A stretch of DNA of 64,000 nucleotides from Paracrocinitomix sp039939375 (GCA_039939375.1 JBDVJO010000004.1:1-64000), one strand, 5' to 3'. Shown: positions 1 to 7,628, counted from the stretch's first letter. Made by a program: numbers and translations. The notes: generated by a model from the letters alone, not told the origin.

Positions 1-929
1 AGACCTGATTCTGCAATTGCAAAAGCTTGCTTTAGCAGTTTATTACAAACAGCCATTAATGCTAATTTCTTTGGTTTTCCTTTAGCGACTATTCTCTCGT
101 AAATTTCTCTACAAGCTTTGTTGTGCTGACAAGCCGTGAAACTGCATAAGAAAAGTAAATTCCTTAACTTTTGGTTCCCCATTTTACTGATTCTTGCTTT
201 TCCTCTGATGCTGCTTCCAGATTCTCTAATTATTGGGGTTATACCAGCAAAAGAACAAAGTTGTGAAGCTCTATCAAAGCGTGTAAAACCACCAGTGAGA
301 ACAATTAGCATGCTGGCAGTTCTTCTTCCAATTCCTGGAATGGTTTCAATCTTAGTTAGCAGTTCTTGGTGGTCCTGTTTAACCAGCTCAGTCAGTTTGT
401 CTTCTAATTGCTTTATCTCTTTTTGTAGTGACTTTAAACTGCGCTTTAATGACCTAACCACATATGAACTGGGATTACCAAGTGTTTTTTCTCCATGAAT
501 TTTATTCTTCAAAGCTGTGCTTTGCTTGAAGTAAGAATCAATCAAACGAATGATTTGAAAACACTCTCTAAGGTTCTTCGACTCTCCTTCCCACAGTCTT
601 AATTCAACATTTTGAGCATACATGCAAATGAGCTTTGCATCTGCTTTATCAGTTTTCACTTTAGATAATTTCATTTGGCCAAAACGCTTTACTGATAAGG
701 GATTCTCAACAGAAACGGCAATTCCTTTTTCATACAAGAAGTAAGCTAACTGCTGATGGTAGTAACCTGTTGCCTCCATTACGCAGTGGCAATCTTTACT
801 CAAGAGTTTGAAGAATTTTTTAAACCCCTCTTTATTGTTCTCAAATTGACAAAACTCTCCGCTTGAAACAAACACATCAAAAACTGCTTTTGAAATGTCT
901 ATTCCCAAATAAATTGTATTTTTATTCAT
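1..929 (-). CDS. IS110-family transposase (DEDD recombinase), C-terminus off window
   Basis: Reading leftward from the ATG at 929-927, the frame stays open for 309 codons to the window edge, close to the usual 320-340 residues, so only a short C-terminal tail is missing. The N-terminal RuvC-like domain has the DEDD residues at about D11 (GIDIS), E52 (MEATGYY), D94 and D97 (TDKADAK). The C-terminal Transposase_20 domain starts near the helix-hairpin-helix-like IPGIGRRTA and contains the conserved SGSSIRGKARISKMGN block, which carries the catalytic serine in this family, followed by LRNLLF. The spacing matches what is known for IS621-type recombinases. It catalyses site-specific insertion and excision of its element, in characterised members guided by an RNA from the non-coding end. 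Base composition is like the neighbours. Confidence 0.93.
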   Translation of the reverse strand, partial: MNKNTIYLGIDISKAVFDVFVSSGEFCQFENNKEGFKKFFKLLSKDCHCVMEATGYYHQQLAYFLYEKGIAVSVENPLSVKRFGQMKLSKVKTDKADAKLICMYAQNVELRLWEGESKNLRECFQIIRLIDSYFKQSTALKNKIHGEKTLGNPSSYVVRSLKRSLKSLQKEIKQLEDKLTELVKQDHQELLTKIETIPGIGRRTASMLIVLTGGFTRFDRASQLCSFAGITPIIRESGSSIRGKARISKMGNQKLRNLLFLCSFTACQHNKACREIYERIVAKGKPKKLALMAVCNKLLKQAFAIAESG

Positions 930-942
930 AACTATTTTTATT

Positions 943-1107
943 AGGAAAGAACAAAGTCTACTTTGGATTCAACTACTTAAAAACGAGATCTAAAGTCTCA
1001 CAGAACTATCCGAATTTGAAGTAGAAAAGAGAGGGGATTATCTATGTTAACGAGATCACTAGTCTCCTACTAAGTCTTAATCTTATTCCTCTCTTTTGTT
1101 CTTTCTT
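943..1107 (-). ncRNA. Candidate bridge (seek) RNA of the IS110 element
   Basis: The non-coding end upstream of the transposase can close on itself: 943-955 pairs with 1095-1107 (13 bp, one G-T). Inside, 1025-1034 (AAAAGAGAGG) pairs perfectly with 1088-1097, and CTACTT at 973-978 pairs with AAGTAG at 1019-1024. A small hairpin sits at 953-964. Some pairings share bases, so they are partly alternatives. Each of the two inner arms carries the same motif, ACGAGATC-N4-GTCTC, at 983-999 (N4 = TAAA) and 1050-1066 (N4 = ACTA). Two internal loops in about 165 nt upstream of an IS110 gene is what the known IS110 bridge RNAs look like. Orientation is inferred from the transposase; loop roles are not assigned. 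Confidence 0.6.
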
Positions 1108-1228
1108 GATTATATCTTTAAAGTAACGATTACAAGCTTAAGTAATAAGTAAAATTCACACCCTCCCTTCCCAGCGCAAAAAGCTCCCAGTAGTTTGTCA
1201 AGCATCTTGGGGTTCCACGCAGGAATTT

Positions 1229-1266
1229 CCGCTCCCGAAGTTTCAGGAGCGGCATCTAAAAATGCC
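1229..1266. other. Two adjacent hairpins in a GC-richer patch
   Basis: CCGCTCC at 1229-1235 pairs with GGAGCGG at 1246-1252, with an inner GAA/TTC. GGCAT at 1251-1255 pairs with ATGCC at 1262-1266, so the two stems share two bases. The stretch 1110-1302 has no ORF I trust and looks more GC-rich than its surroundings. It may be the scar next to the insertion sequence or a terminator-like structure, but there is no T-run. Confidence 0.4.
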
Positions 1267-1302
1267 TAACTTTACACGATCCGTGACTCACCATTAACAA
1301 GA

Positions 1303-1623
1303 ATGATTTTAGGTATTAAAATATTGTCCGCTATTGTTTTCCTCCTATTTATAGTTCGTTCAATAATAATGCAGAAAAAAATTAAAAGAGGCTGGAGAAT
1401 AACCAGGTTTGGACGTGATTCGCATAAGTATTCTGAACGATTCGAAGGCAAATGGCGTTCAATTGAGATAGATGGTGAAATGTATGCAAGAGGAACTCCA
1501 AAGCATGCAATTTATTTGCCCACTGACTGGTCCAATTATCCAATTTGGGCTCAGGAGCGAGCGTCAATTATTGAATCTAGAATACGAGAAGAACTTAAGT
1601 CTCCAACATATATTTACTTGTAA
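1303..1623 (+). CDS. Small membrane protein of unknown function
   Basis: This 106-residue ORF begins with one hydrophobic segment (residues 2-22), followed by a basic stretch (KKIKRGW) and a soluble domain rich in Trp, Tyr and Arg. That predicts a short N-terminal anchor with the rest in the cytoplasm. I recognise no family. It lies between the insertion-sequence end and a second membrane-anchored gene on the same strand, 43 nt upstream of it. Nothing in the neighbourhood gives it a job. The antisense frame is shorter and less protein-like. Confidence 0.55.
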   Translation: MILGIKILSAIVFLLFIVRSIIMQKKIKRGWRITRFGRDSHKYSERFEGKWRSIEIDGEMYARGTPKHAIYLPTDWSNYPIWAQERASIIESRIREELKSPTYIYL

Positions 1624-1666
1624 TTCCAAATGAAATTCAAACCTTAAGAGTATAAAAATGATTTAA

Positions 1667-2263
1667 ATGATTGAGTTTATTATAAACATACCTGTTTTCT
1701 TTTTAGAAATATTTCTGAGTAAAGAGCAACGAATTAAACGCAAATTAAAGAAAACAAAGGCTAAGAAATTAAGTGAAATCAAAAATGGCGAATATGTAAA
1801 AATCCATGGAATAGTAAAACCACATGAAAAATTAATGACTTCTCCATTAGGCAAAAAAAGATGCATTGGTTATCAGGTGGAGGTTGGTAGAGAAATGTCA
1901 GATTATCATGAAGGACAATACATAAATGAAGAGATTATTCAAAACTTCTATTTAGTTGAAGGAAATCAAAAAATACTTATCAATCCGAGAAGAGCCAAAA
2001 TTGCTCTGAAAAAAGAAGTGATTGGCAACTCTGGCTTACTAAAAGATGTTGATTCTAACATGGCAGATTTTTTAAAACGACATCAAACTAAAGCAAAATC
2101 TTTCGGGTTTAATAAATCTCTTGAATTTAAAGAAGGTACTCTCCAAGAAGGTCAAAAATTGACTATAGTAGGAAAAGTCAGCCTGGTGAAGCTCAAAAAC
2201 AATACAAGACAATTAGTGATCAGAAATTATGAAAAATATCCTCTTTATTTAAAGAGTGAATAA
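1667..2263 (+). CDS. Membrane-anchored protein resembling the GIDE-type domain
   Basis: 198 residues with an N-terminal hydrophobic segment (about 1-18) and a strongly basic stretch (residues 20-35). The middle, from about residue 36, reads like the start of the domain called 'E3 ubiquitin ligase GIDE-type' in bacterial annotations: EIKNGEYVKIHGIV, then LMTSPLGKKRCIGYQVEV, then a strand-rich region ending in a second VGKVSLV unit. In bacteria these proteins have no RING finger and no shown ligase role. I suggest the name from pattern only. It may be co-transcribed with the small membrane protein just upstream. Confidence 0.6.
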   Translation: MIEFIINIPVFFLEIFLSKEQRIKRKLKKTKAKKLSEIKNGEYVKIHGIVKPHEKLMTSPLGKKRCIGYQVEVGREMSDYHEGQYINEEIIQNFYLVEGNQKILINPRRAKIALKKEVIGNSGLLKDVDSNMADFLKRHQTKAKSFGFNKSLEFKEGTLQEGQKLTIVGKVSLVKLKNNTRQLVIRNYEKYPLYLKSE

Positions 2264-2375
2264 TATTCTAAGGTTTTCACACATCTGTATTGCATACGCC
2301 TCCTTAATCATCCCCCAACAAACCTTCGCCACAACTTATACGTTGATAGTTTCAAGCACGTAATACCCAAAACAC

Positions 2376-3422
2376 TTGCCCCAAACAAGGATAAAATATA
2401 TCTATTGGTTCGCCTATTATAATTTAGATGCGCCTTCTGTGCGTTATCGCGCCCAGTTCCCTTTGGCATATGCTGAAACTCATTTAGACATCCAACATTG
2501 TTTGGTGATACCTGGGTATCAATTGTCTCGTATTTTTAAGTTTGTTCGCGCTTACTTTTCGGTATTGTTTTTTCCTAAGCCGGACTCAATTGTTGTGATT
2601 CAACGCGTGCATTCTAACTTTATTTATGCGAGCCTTTTAAAACTATTGGTTCGGTTCAGAAAAAGTCGCTGTATTTATGATTTGGATGATGCTGATTACT
2701 TAGAATTCAAGACCAAATCTATTCATGACTTTGCTAAAAATTGCGCAGCCATCACAGGCGGAAGCGAAGAGATTGTGAAGTACATGAAACAATTCAATAA
2801 CAAGGTATATCACCTCACCTCTCCTATTGTAGATTTAAAGCTTGTGAAAGCTCAAAAAAATGAAGTTTTTACAATTGGTTGGATAGGCGGATTTGGCGGA
2901 GGCCACAAGGAGAGCCTCTATGAATTGGTGTTTCCGGTTATTAAAGCCCTTCCCTTCTCCTGTAATTTATTGATTTTGGGAATCACGAAAGATGCAGATG
3001 AAGTAGCACTCAGAAAGTATTTTGCCGATCATTCTTCTATTCAACTGATTTTACCCAGAGCAATTAATTGGAAGAACGAACAAGAAATTCAAGAGTGGAT
3101 AATGAACATTGATGTTGGCATAGCTACCTTACAAAACGAACCTTTACAGTTGGCAAAATCTGGAATCAAAGCAAAGCAATACATGAATAATGGGGTTCCG
3201 GTATTGTGCAATGATTTACTTGAGAACAACAGAGTTGTCATAGATAGTCACAATGGTTTTTATTGTAATGAACCCAATGAATTTAAATCAAGACTAATCC
3301 AACTTGAAGAGATGTCTGAAGCAGAGTATGAACTGATATCGGCAAATGCTAGAGATTCAATTAAGCAATTTGACCATGACTATTATTTTGAGGTGTTGGA
3401 TAACTTATACGTGTCACTTTAA
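2376..3422 (+). CDS. Glycosyltransferase, GT4-like
   Basis: 348 residues, a plausible two-domain GT-B glycosyltransferase. The N-terminal half contains VRYRAQFPL and the YDLDDADY block (residues 101-108) common in these enzymes. The C-terminal half has a glycine-rich GWIGGFGGG (168-176) and the donor-binding region around residues 252-278 (EPLQLAKSGIKAKQYM), where the Glu normally contacts the nucleotide. It probably transfers a sugar to a surface polysaccharide or lipid; the substrate cannot be read. The start is a TTG shortly after an in-frame stop at 2361-2363; no in-frame ATG lies near the N-terminus. It stands alone, with no other polysaccharide genes nearby. Confidence 0.8.
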   Translation: MPQTRIKYIYWFAYYNLDAPSVRYRAQFPLAYAETHLDIQHCLVIPGYQLSRIFKFVRAYFSVLFFPKPDSIVVIQRVHSNFIYASLLKLLVRFRKSRCIYDLDDADYLEFKTKSIHDFAKNCAAITGGSEEIVKYMKQFNNKVYHLTSPIVDLKLVKAQKNEVFTIGWIGGFGGGHKESLYELVFPVIKALPFSCNLLILGITKDADEVALRKYFADHSSIQLILPRAINWKNEQEIQEWIMNIDVGIATLQNEPLQLAKSGIKAKQYMNNGVPVLCNDLLENNRVVIDSHNGFYCNEPNEFKSRLIQLEEMSEAEYELISANARDSIKQFDHDYYFEVLDNLYVSL

Positions 3423-3457
3423 GGCATTTTTCGTTTGGGATCAGTAACTTTATAAAA

Positions 3458-3970
3458 GTGAAAATAGAATATTTCAAAAAGCTAGGTAAAGGAAATCATT
3501 TGCGGTTCCATGGTGGCCCCAAAATGGTGGAATACCTTCCTAAAGGATGCAGTATTGAACAGATAAATGAATTACAAAAATTGGCGCCTGGTTATTTTCC
3601 GAAAGCCTACAAAGAATACCTTTTTCTCGCTGGTGAACACCACTACTTATATGATAGCGGCATAGGTTTTTGCATGGCAGAACTACCCGATATTCAAGAA
3701 GAAGCAAAAGAACTGCTAAGTGAAGATGGCTATGAAATAGATGGTCCTTTTTGGGTGATTGATATATTGTATAACGATCAGTTTCATTTCTTTTATTTAG
3801 ACGGGAACGACAACCCAGCCATCTATCATTGGATAGGAAGTGATGAAGAACATTTTTCAGGATATACCAATGGCATTAAAAAAGTAAGCAATCGGTTGAA
3901 CCGTTATATTGAAGAAAAGATTCCTAGTAAAGCAGAGAATTTCATTTATAAAATCATCAATAGAAAATGA
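3458..3970 (+). CDS. SMI1/KNR4 (SUKH) family protein
   Basis: 170 residues from a GTG start. The region from about residue 33 has the SUKH outline: an Ile/Leu helix (INELQKLAPGYFP), then KAYKEYLFLAGEHHY, then a short strand, a later DGPFWVIDI and a YLDGNDNPAIYHW segment. SUKH proteins are a broad fold; many are immunity proteins against secreted or contact-dependent toxins. No toxin gene is visible next to it, so the immunity role is only a family expectation. Its stop overlaps the start of the GNAT gene downstream by 4 nt (ATGA), so the two are probably translated together. Confidence 0.65.
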   Translation: MKIEYFKKLGKGNHLRFHGGPKMVEYLPKGCSIEQINELQKLAPGYFPKAYKEYLFLAGEHHYLYDSGIGFCMAELPDIQEEAKELLSEDGYEIDGPFWVIDILYNDQFHFFYLDGNDNPAIYHWIGSDEEHFSGYTNGIKKVSNRLNRYIEEKIPSKAENFIYKIINRK

Positions 3971-4422
3971 CACAATTCAGAAGAGCCACCCTTTCAGATG
4001 TTCAGGCAATTGTAGCCATGATCGCTGACGACAAACTTGGAGCACAGCGCGAAAATTATCAAGAACCATTACCTCAAGCATACCTAGATGCATTTAACAA
4101 AATTGATGCCGACCAAAATCAAGAATTAATGGTGGTAGTAGACGACACCCAAGAAATTATTGGCACCCTGCAATTGAGCTTTATTCAGTATTTAACCTAC
4201 CAAGGAGGAATCAGGGCTCAAATAGAAGCAGTAAGAATCCGCAAAGACAAAAGAGGTTCAGGCTTAGGAACAGAGATGTTTAAATGGGCGATTAACAGAG
4301 CACAAGAAAGAAAAGCACATCTCTTACAACTCACAACAGATAAAAAAAGACCAGAAGCCTTAAAGTTTTATGAAGACTTAGGTTTTGTAGCTTCGCATGA
4401 AGGCATGAAAATGCATTTTTAA
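3967..4422 (+). CDS. GNAT-family N-acetyltransferase
   Basis: 151 residues, the usual size for a single GNAT domain. The acetyl-CoA loop is clear: VRIRKDKRGSGLGTEMF (near residues 92-108), with the R-G-x-G-x-G-type motif. The typical end of the fold follows: ALKFYEDLGFVASHEGMKM. It transfers an acetyl group from acetyl-CoA to an amine; the acceptor is unknown. Start and upstream stop overlap (ATGA), coupling it to the SUKH gene. It ends 3 nt before the stop of the convergent TPR lipoprotein. Confidence 0.85.
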   Translation: MTQFRRATLSDVQAIVAMIADDKLGAQRENYQEPLPQAYLDAFNKIDADQNQELMVVVDDTQEIIGTLQLSFIQYLTYQGGIRAQIEAVRIRKDKRGSGLGTEMFKWAINRAQERKAHLLQLTTDKKRPEALKFYEDLGFVASHEGMKMHF

Positions 4423-4425
4423 AAG

Positions 4426-5391
4426 CTATTCGTTCAAGTCAATCTGCTTTTCTATTTTTTCAATTCGATCAGCTGCGATTAAATTAGTTGGATCCACATT
4501 CAATGCCCGCTCATAATATTCTTGAGCTTTTTGAAAATTCCCTAGGACGTATTCTGCATGTCCACGCTCTATCATTTTATCGGCCTTTGAAGGTTCATCT
4601 TGAACACTTAGTAATTCAGTTTCACATTCTTCTAGTTGTTGAATGACATATTCATTTTCTGGTTTTACCTGCATCCCCTCTAAATACCAATATTTAGCAT
4701 CTTGAAACCGCTCCTCTTCAAAAGCTTTATCCGCATTCGCTATGCAGTCATATAAACGATCATCTGCTTCACCATTTTCTATGGTAGATTCAAAAGTAGA
4801 TGCTTCAAATATATTAATCATGTCTTCTTTAATTGTTGCATCTGTGAGTGTGAGATAAGCTGAAAAACTAAGCTCATTAATCAAGGCATTGTAAAAGTAT
4901 TGCTCCATGATAATCGCACCCTCTTCATCATAAAAAATAATATCGTAGGTCTGAAATTCTATTCCTCCTATAATCGTTGAAACATCTGGCGACATTTCAT
5001 GAATGAGTCCTTCAGCATCATAACCAGTTGAAATAAGATCCTTCACAAAAGCATTAACATCTAACCATTCACCCGGATACTCTTCAAAAAAAGGTTCAAC
5101 AGATGAAGCAAAAACGTTACCCTCATCATATTTAAAATTAAGTAGATCTTTGGTTTGGACAAAGTCTATGTCTTGACCAGACAGCTGCTCTACTTTCTCT
5201 TGCCCTTTCTCGTTGCGTTCAGTAACTTCTTCGGTAGACACTAATTCGTAACCAGGCGGAACTTCAATTGACCATCCAATTGGTTCGTATTCGTAAAAAT
5301 ATGATTCAGATAACGCATTAGGGTTATTCCCATTATTGCAAGCAATAAGCGTAAAAAGTGAGCAGGCGAAAAATAAGTGATGTAATTTCAT
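4426..5391 (-). CDS. TPR-containing lipoprotein
   Basis: 321 residues. The N-terminus is a lipoprotein signal (MKLHHLFFACSLFTLIAC) with Cys18 as the expected lipidated residue. Residues 30-200 form an uncharacterised acidic domain. The C-terminal third has tetratricopeptide helices: one around ADKAFEEERFQDAKYWYLEGMQ and another around GHAEYVLGNFQKAQEYYERA, ending in DPTNLIAADRI. It likely sits on the periplasmic face of a membrane and binds a partner through the TPRs. The gene lies downstream of the winged-helix membrane regulator on the same strand (43 nt gap), so the two may share a transcript. Function unknown. Confidence 0.75.
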   Translation of the reverse strand: MKLHHLFFACSLFTLIACNNGNNPNALSESYFYEYEPIGWSIEVPPGYELVSTEEVTERNEKGQEKVEQLSGQDIDFVQTKDLLNFKYDEGNVFASSVEPFFEEYPGEWLDVNAFVKDLISTGYDAEGLIHEMSPDVSTIIGGIEFQTYDIIFYDEEGAIIMEQYFYNALINELSFSAYLTLTDATIKEDMINIFEASTFESTIENGEADDRLYDCIANADKAFEEERFQDAKYWYLEGMQVKPENEYVIQQLEECETELLSVQDEPSKADKMIERGHAEYVLGNFQKAQEYYERALNVDPTNLIAADRIEKIEKQIDLNE

Positions 5392-5434
5392 AAATGGATT
5401 AAAAAATGAAATTAATATTTATTTCTGAAAACAA

Positions 5435-6325
5435 CTAAGCTACCACCAGCTTATACCCCACCCCTCTTACATTCATAATTTTGATGCGCTCATCTTGCTC
5501 TAGCTTTTTTCGGAGTTTAGAAATAAACACGTCTAGTGTTCGCCCCACGTAGGCACCTTCATCTTCCCAAACCACTTTTAGAATGGTTTCACGCTTTAAG
5601 GTATTGTTGGCTGATGCATGCAGCAAGGTCAATAAATCACCTTCTTTGCTCGAAAGTTCTGTTTTGTCTCCATTAAAACTCAATTCTAAGTTTCGCTTAT
5701 CAAACAAATAATTGCCAATAGGAATGATGTCTGGATTATTGACTGCTTTTCGCTTTTTCTTATTCAAGTAAACAATTAAAAATATACCTGAACCAGCGAA
5801 CACTAAAACTGCAAAATACAACACGCCATTGGAGTCTTTCTCCTCTAGTTGCGCTCCGGTGAAATTTTGAGCATCCGCTATATAAGCATCATCTTTTAAG
5901 GTAATAATGACTTCATAACAGTCTTTTTCAACGATTCTTCCACCACAAGGAAAACCATTTGTTTCAGGACTTACGGTCACTTCATAACTATAAACTACGG
6001 CACTATCACTACATCTTTCAACCGCCAAGTGGTAATTGAAAGCCACATTATTTAGCTGAATAATACTATCTGCTGCGTTAGATACTTTCCCAGGATCAAA
6101 TGAAAACTCATTTTCAAAGGCAATGGTATATTCTTTTTCGAGCTGAACAATTGGCAAAACTTTAGAACTGTCGTCACCAGCATCCAATAATATTTGATGT
6201 CCAATGGTGCGCATGATGGTATGCATACTTTGCTCGTCTTTTAGCTCTTGGGCCGTCACATTAAATTGAAACAGTACAAAAGCTAAAAGCATGAATAAGG
6301 TATTTTTCAAAGCAGAGAAATCCAT
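5435..6325 (-). CDS. Membrane-spanning one-component regulator with C-terminal OmpR-type winged helix
   Basis: 296 residues: signal peptide (1-25, ending in TAQ), periplasmic region (26-167, with Cys105, Cys127 and Cys136), one transmembrane helix (about 168-187), a KKKRK stop-transfer, and a cytoplasmic OmpR/PhoB winged helix (200-296). The DNA-binding half shows LSSKEGDLLTLL, KRETILKVVW, ISKLRKKL and the wing NVRGVGYKL. There is no receiver domain. The plan is the reverse of ToxR/CadC, where the DNA-binding domain is N-terminal. It probably senses an envelope signal and regulates nearby genes, the TPR lipoprotein being the obvious candidate. A TAGATTTG box (6337-6330) ends only 4 nt before the ATG, so the transcript would be nearly leaderless if that box is used. 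Confidence 0.82.
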   Translation of the reverse strand: MDFSALKNTLFMLLAFVLFQFNVTAQELKDEQSMHTIMRTIGHQILLDAGDDSSKVLPIVQLEKEYTIAFENEFSFDPGKVSNAADSIIQLNNVAFNYHLAVERCSDSAVVYSYEVTVSPETNGFPCGGRIVEKDCYEVIITLKDDAYIADAQNFTGAQLEEKDSNGVLYFAVLVFAGSGIFLIVYLNKKKRKAVNNPDIIPIGNYLFDKRNLELSFNGDKTELSSKEGDLLTLLHASANNTLKRETILKVVWEDEGAYVGRTLDVFISKLRKKLEQDERIKIMNVRGVGYKLVVA

Positions 6326-6428
6326 GTTACAAATCTATTCTAAAGATGTGCAAGATAAAAGCAATTTGCAGTGAATTTACACTAATTTACATTTAGAAAT
6401 CATTAATTTCACCAGCAAAATAATCCGA

Positions 6429-6977
6429 ATGAATACAATCGAATCTTCAGTAATTGGAACCTTGGTTCAAAACGAAAAAATTGAAAACTGGTGGATCAGT
6501 AAACCTCATAACATTCCTTTAATTGAAGAAGAGTTGCCCATTTCTTTCATGGATTACGCACCAGCTGAAGACAGTACTTTTGCAACAGAAGCAGATGCTG
6601 CTTTGAAAAACTTTTTGGACCTCAATAGCTTTTATAAGCTAAAAATTGCACCAGATGTTTTCGCCAATTTTGTTGATTATTGTTCATACATCAATGAAGA
6701 AGATATTCCAGAAAAAATGAAAGGTGCTCAGCCTTTGAGTATTTGGAGTTTCGTTTATCCCTCTCAAGTATTTGTTAGCAGAAGACTCAGCAACGATAAA
6801 GATATCTACGTAGTGTTGGCCTGTGAATGCGAATGGGAGAAAGAACATGGATTACAACTAGTTTTCAGACAAGGAAAACAACTCACGAGAGTAAGTGATC
6901 AAGATGGACACCTTACCGATTCTGATGCTTTTGACTTCCCTGATTCGGAAGATAAAATGTTAAGTAGTTTCAAGTAA
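6429..6977 (+). CDS. Conserved protein resembling DUF6985
   Basis: 182 residues, no signal peptide or membrane segment, acidic. The C-terminal half, CECEWEKEHGLQLVFRQG followed by KQLTRVSDQDGHLTDSD, matches my memory of proteins annotated with DUF6985, as does the N-terminal ENWWISKP followed by a proline-rich turn. No catalytic motif is known for this group. It is divergently placed from the membrane regulator (103 nt between starts), so the two may share a regulatory region. The family name is from recollection; function unknown. Confidence 0.6.
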   Translation: MNTIESSVIGTLVQNEKIENWWISKPHNIPLIEEELPISFMDYAPAEDSTFATEADAALKNFLDLNSFYKLKIAPDVFANFVDYCSYINEEDIPEKMKGAQPLSIWSFVYPSQVFVSRRLSNDKDIYVVLACECEWEKEHGLQLVFRQGKQLTRVSDQDGHLTDSDAFDFPDSEDKMLSSFK

Positions 6978-7034
6978 ATACCGCCTTTAACCAGTAGAAA
7001 AAAATTGGGAAAAAAGAATGTTCAAAAAAAATAG

Positions 7035-7061
7035 ATGTTTAAACATTGTATGTTTAAACAT
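7035..7061 (+). promoter_or_regulatory. Twin palindromic operator upstream of the YceI gene
   Basis: Two identical, perfect 12-bp palindromes ATGTTTAAACAT lie at 7035-7046 and 7050-7061, centres 15 bp apart. The second fills the spacer between the -33 and -7 elements and the first abuts the -33 element, so a bound dimer pair would block RNA polymerase. YceI genes in this phylum are often near MarR-type repressors, but none is encoded in this window. Confidence 0.75.
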
Positions 7062-7075
7062 ATTTATTACCTTTG
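7046..7075 (+). promoter_or_regulatory. Promoter of the YceI gene (TTG-N19-TACCTTTG)
   Basis: A TTG at 7046-7048 is followed by exactly 19 nt and then TACCTTTG at 7068-7075, an exact match to the Bacteroidota -33/-7 consensus. Transcription would begin near 7081, leaving about a 20-nt leader before the ATG at 7101. Confidence 0.8.
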
Positions 7076-7100
7076 CTTAAAACATAATTTAAACAACGAT

Positions 7101-7628
7101 ATGGAAACATTAACAAAAACCAAGTGGGCAATAGACCCAACGCACTCTGAAGTAGGATTCAAAGTGAAACATATGATGATCTCAACTGTAAAAGGGAATT
7201 TCAATTCTTTTGATGCGACAGTACACGCCGAAAATGAGGACTTTTCTGATGCACAAGTAGAAGTCGTTATTGACACAAATTCAATTAACACCAACAACGC
7301 AGACAGAGATGGGCATTTACAATCAGCCGATTTCTTTGCTTCTGAAGAGTTCCCTAAAATGACGTTTAAGTCTACATCATTTGACGGCAATAAAATGAAA
7401 GGTGAGCTGTCTATTAAAGACGTTACTAAAGAAGTTGAGTTGAATGTAGATTTCAACGGAGCCGCAGTTGATCCTTACGGTCAACACAAAGCAGGATTTG
7501 AAATTAGCGGTGAAATTAACCGTAAAGATTTTGGATTGAGCTGGAGTGCAGTAACCGAAGCAGGAAATATTGTGGTTTCTGATAAAGTTAAACTGGTTAT
7601 AGACGCTCAGTTTACGAAGCAACAGTAA
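7101..7628 (+). CDS. YceI family protein
   Basis: 175 residues of a YceI lipocalin-like beta-barrel: KWAIDPTHSEVGFKVKHMMIS at the N-terminus, then GNFNSFDATV, TNNADRDGHLQSADFF, FPKMTFKS, ELSIKDVTKEV, and a terminal strand after GLSWSAVTEAG. The family binds isoprenoid-like lipids; many members are periplasmic, but this one has no signal peptide and should be cytoplasmic. I chose the ATG at 7101 because the frame upstream runs through the -7 promoter box and operator palindromes, which cannot be coding. A strong hairpin terminator follows. Twin palindromes in the promoter suggest tight repression. Confidence 0.9.
   Translation: METLTKTKWAIDPTHSEVGFKVKHMMISTVKGNFNSFDATVHAENEDFSDAQVEVVIDTNSINTNNADRDGHLQSADFFASEEFPKMTFKSTSFDGNKMKGELSIKDVTKEVELNVDFNGAAVDPYGQHKAGFEISGEINRKDFGLSWSAVTEAGNIVVSDKVKLVIDAQFTKQQ

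Larger units (their letters stand above)
1..1110 (-). mobile_element. IS110-family insertion sequence (partial, runs off left edge)
   Basis: The element consists of a minus-strand DEDD transposase plus a structured non-coding end on its upstream (right) side. IS110 elements lack long terminal inverted repeats, so the right boundary cannot be read directly. I place it just outside the closing stem at about 1107; it could lie some tens of bases further right. The other end is outside the window. The ORF is intact over all visible codons, so the copy may be active. Confidence 0.8.

Noticed and set aside
136..498. Open frame on the plus strand of 120 codons
   Set aside because: It lies opposite the intact IS110 transposase on the minus strand, whose DEDD and Ser motifs are clear.
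1264..1270. GCCTAAC, a match to the 5' consensus of an integron attC site
   Set aside because: No matching GTTRRRY lies within 150 nt downstream and there is no integrase or cassette array.
7035..7100. N-terminal extension of YceI (MFKHCMFKHIYYLCLKHN...)
   Set aside because: It would be encoded by the operator palindromes and promoter; the ATG at 7101 gives the family N-terminus.
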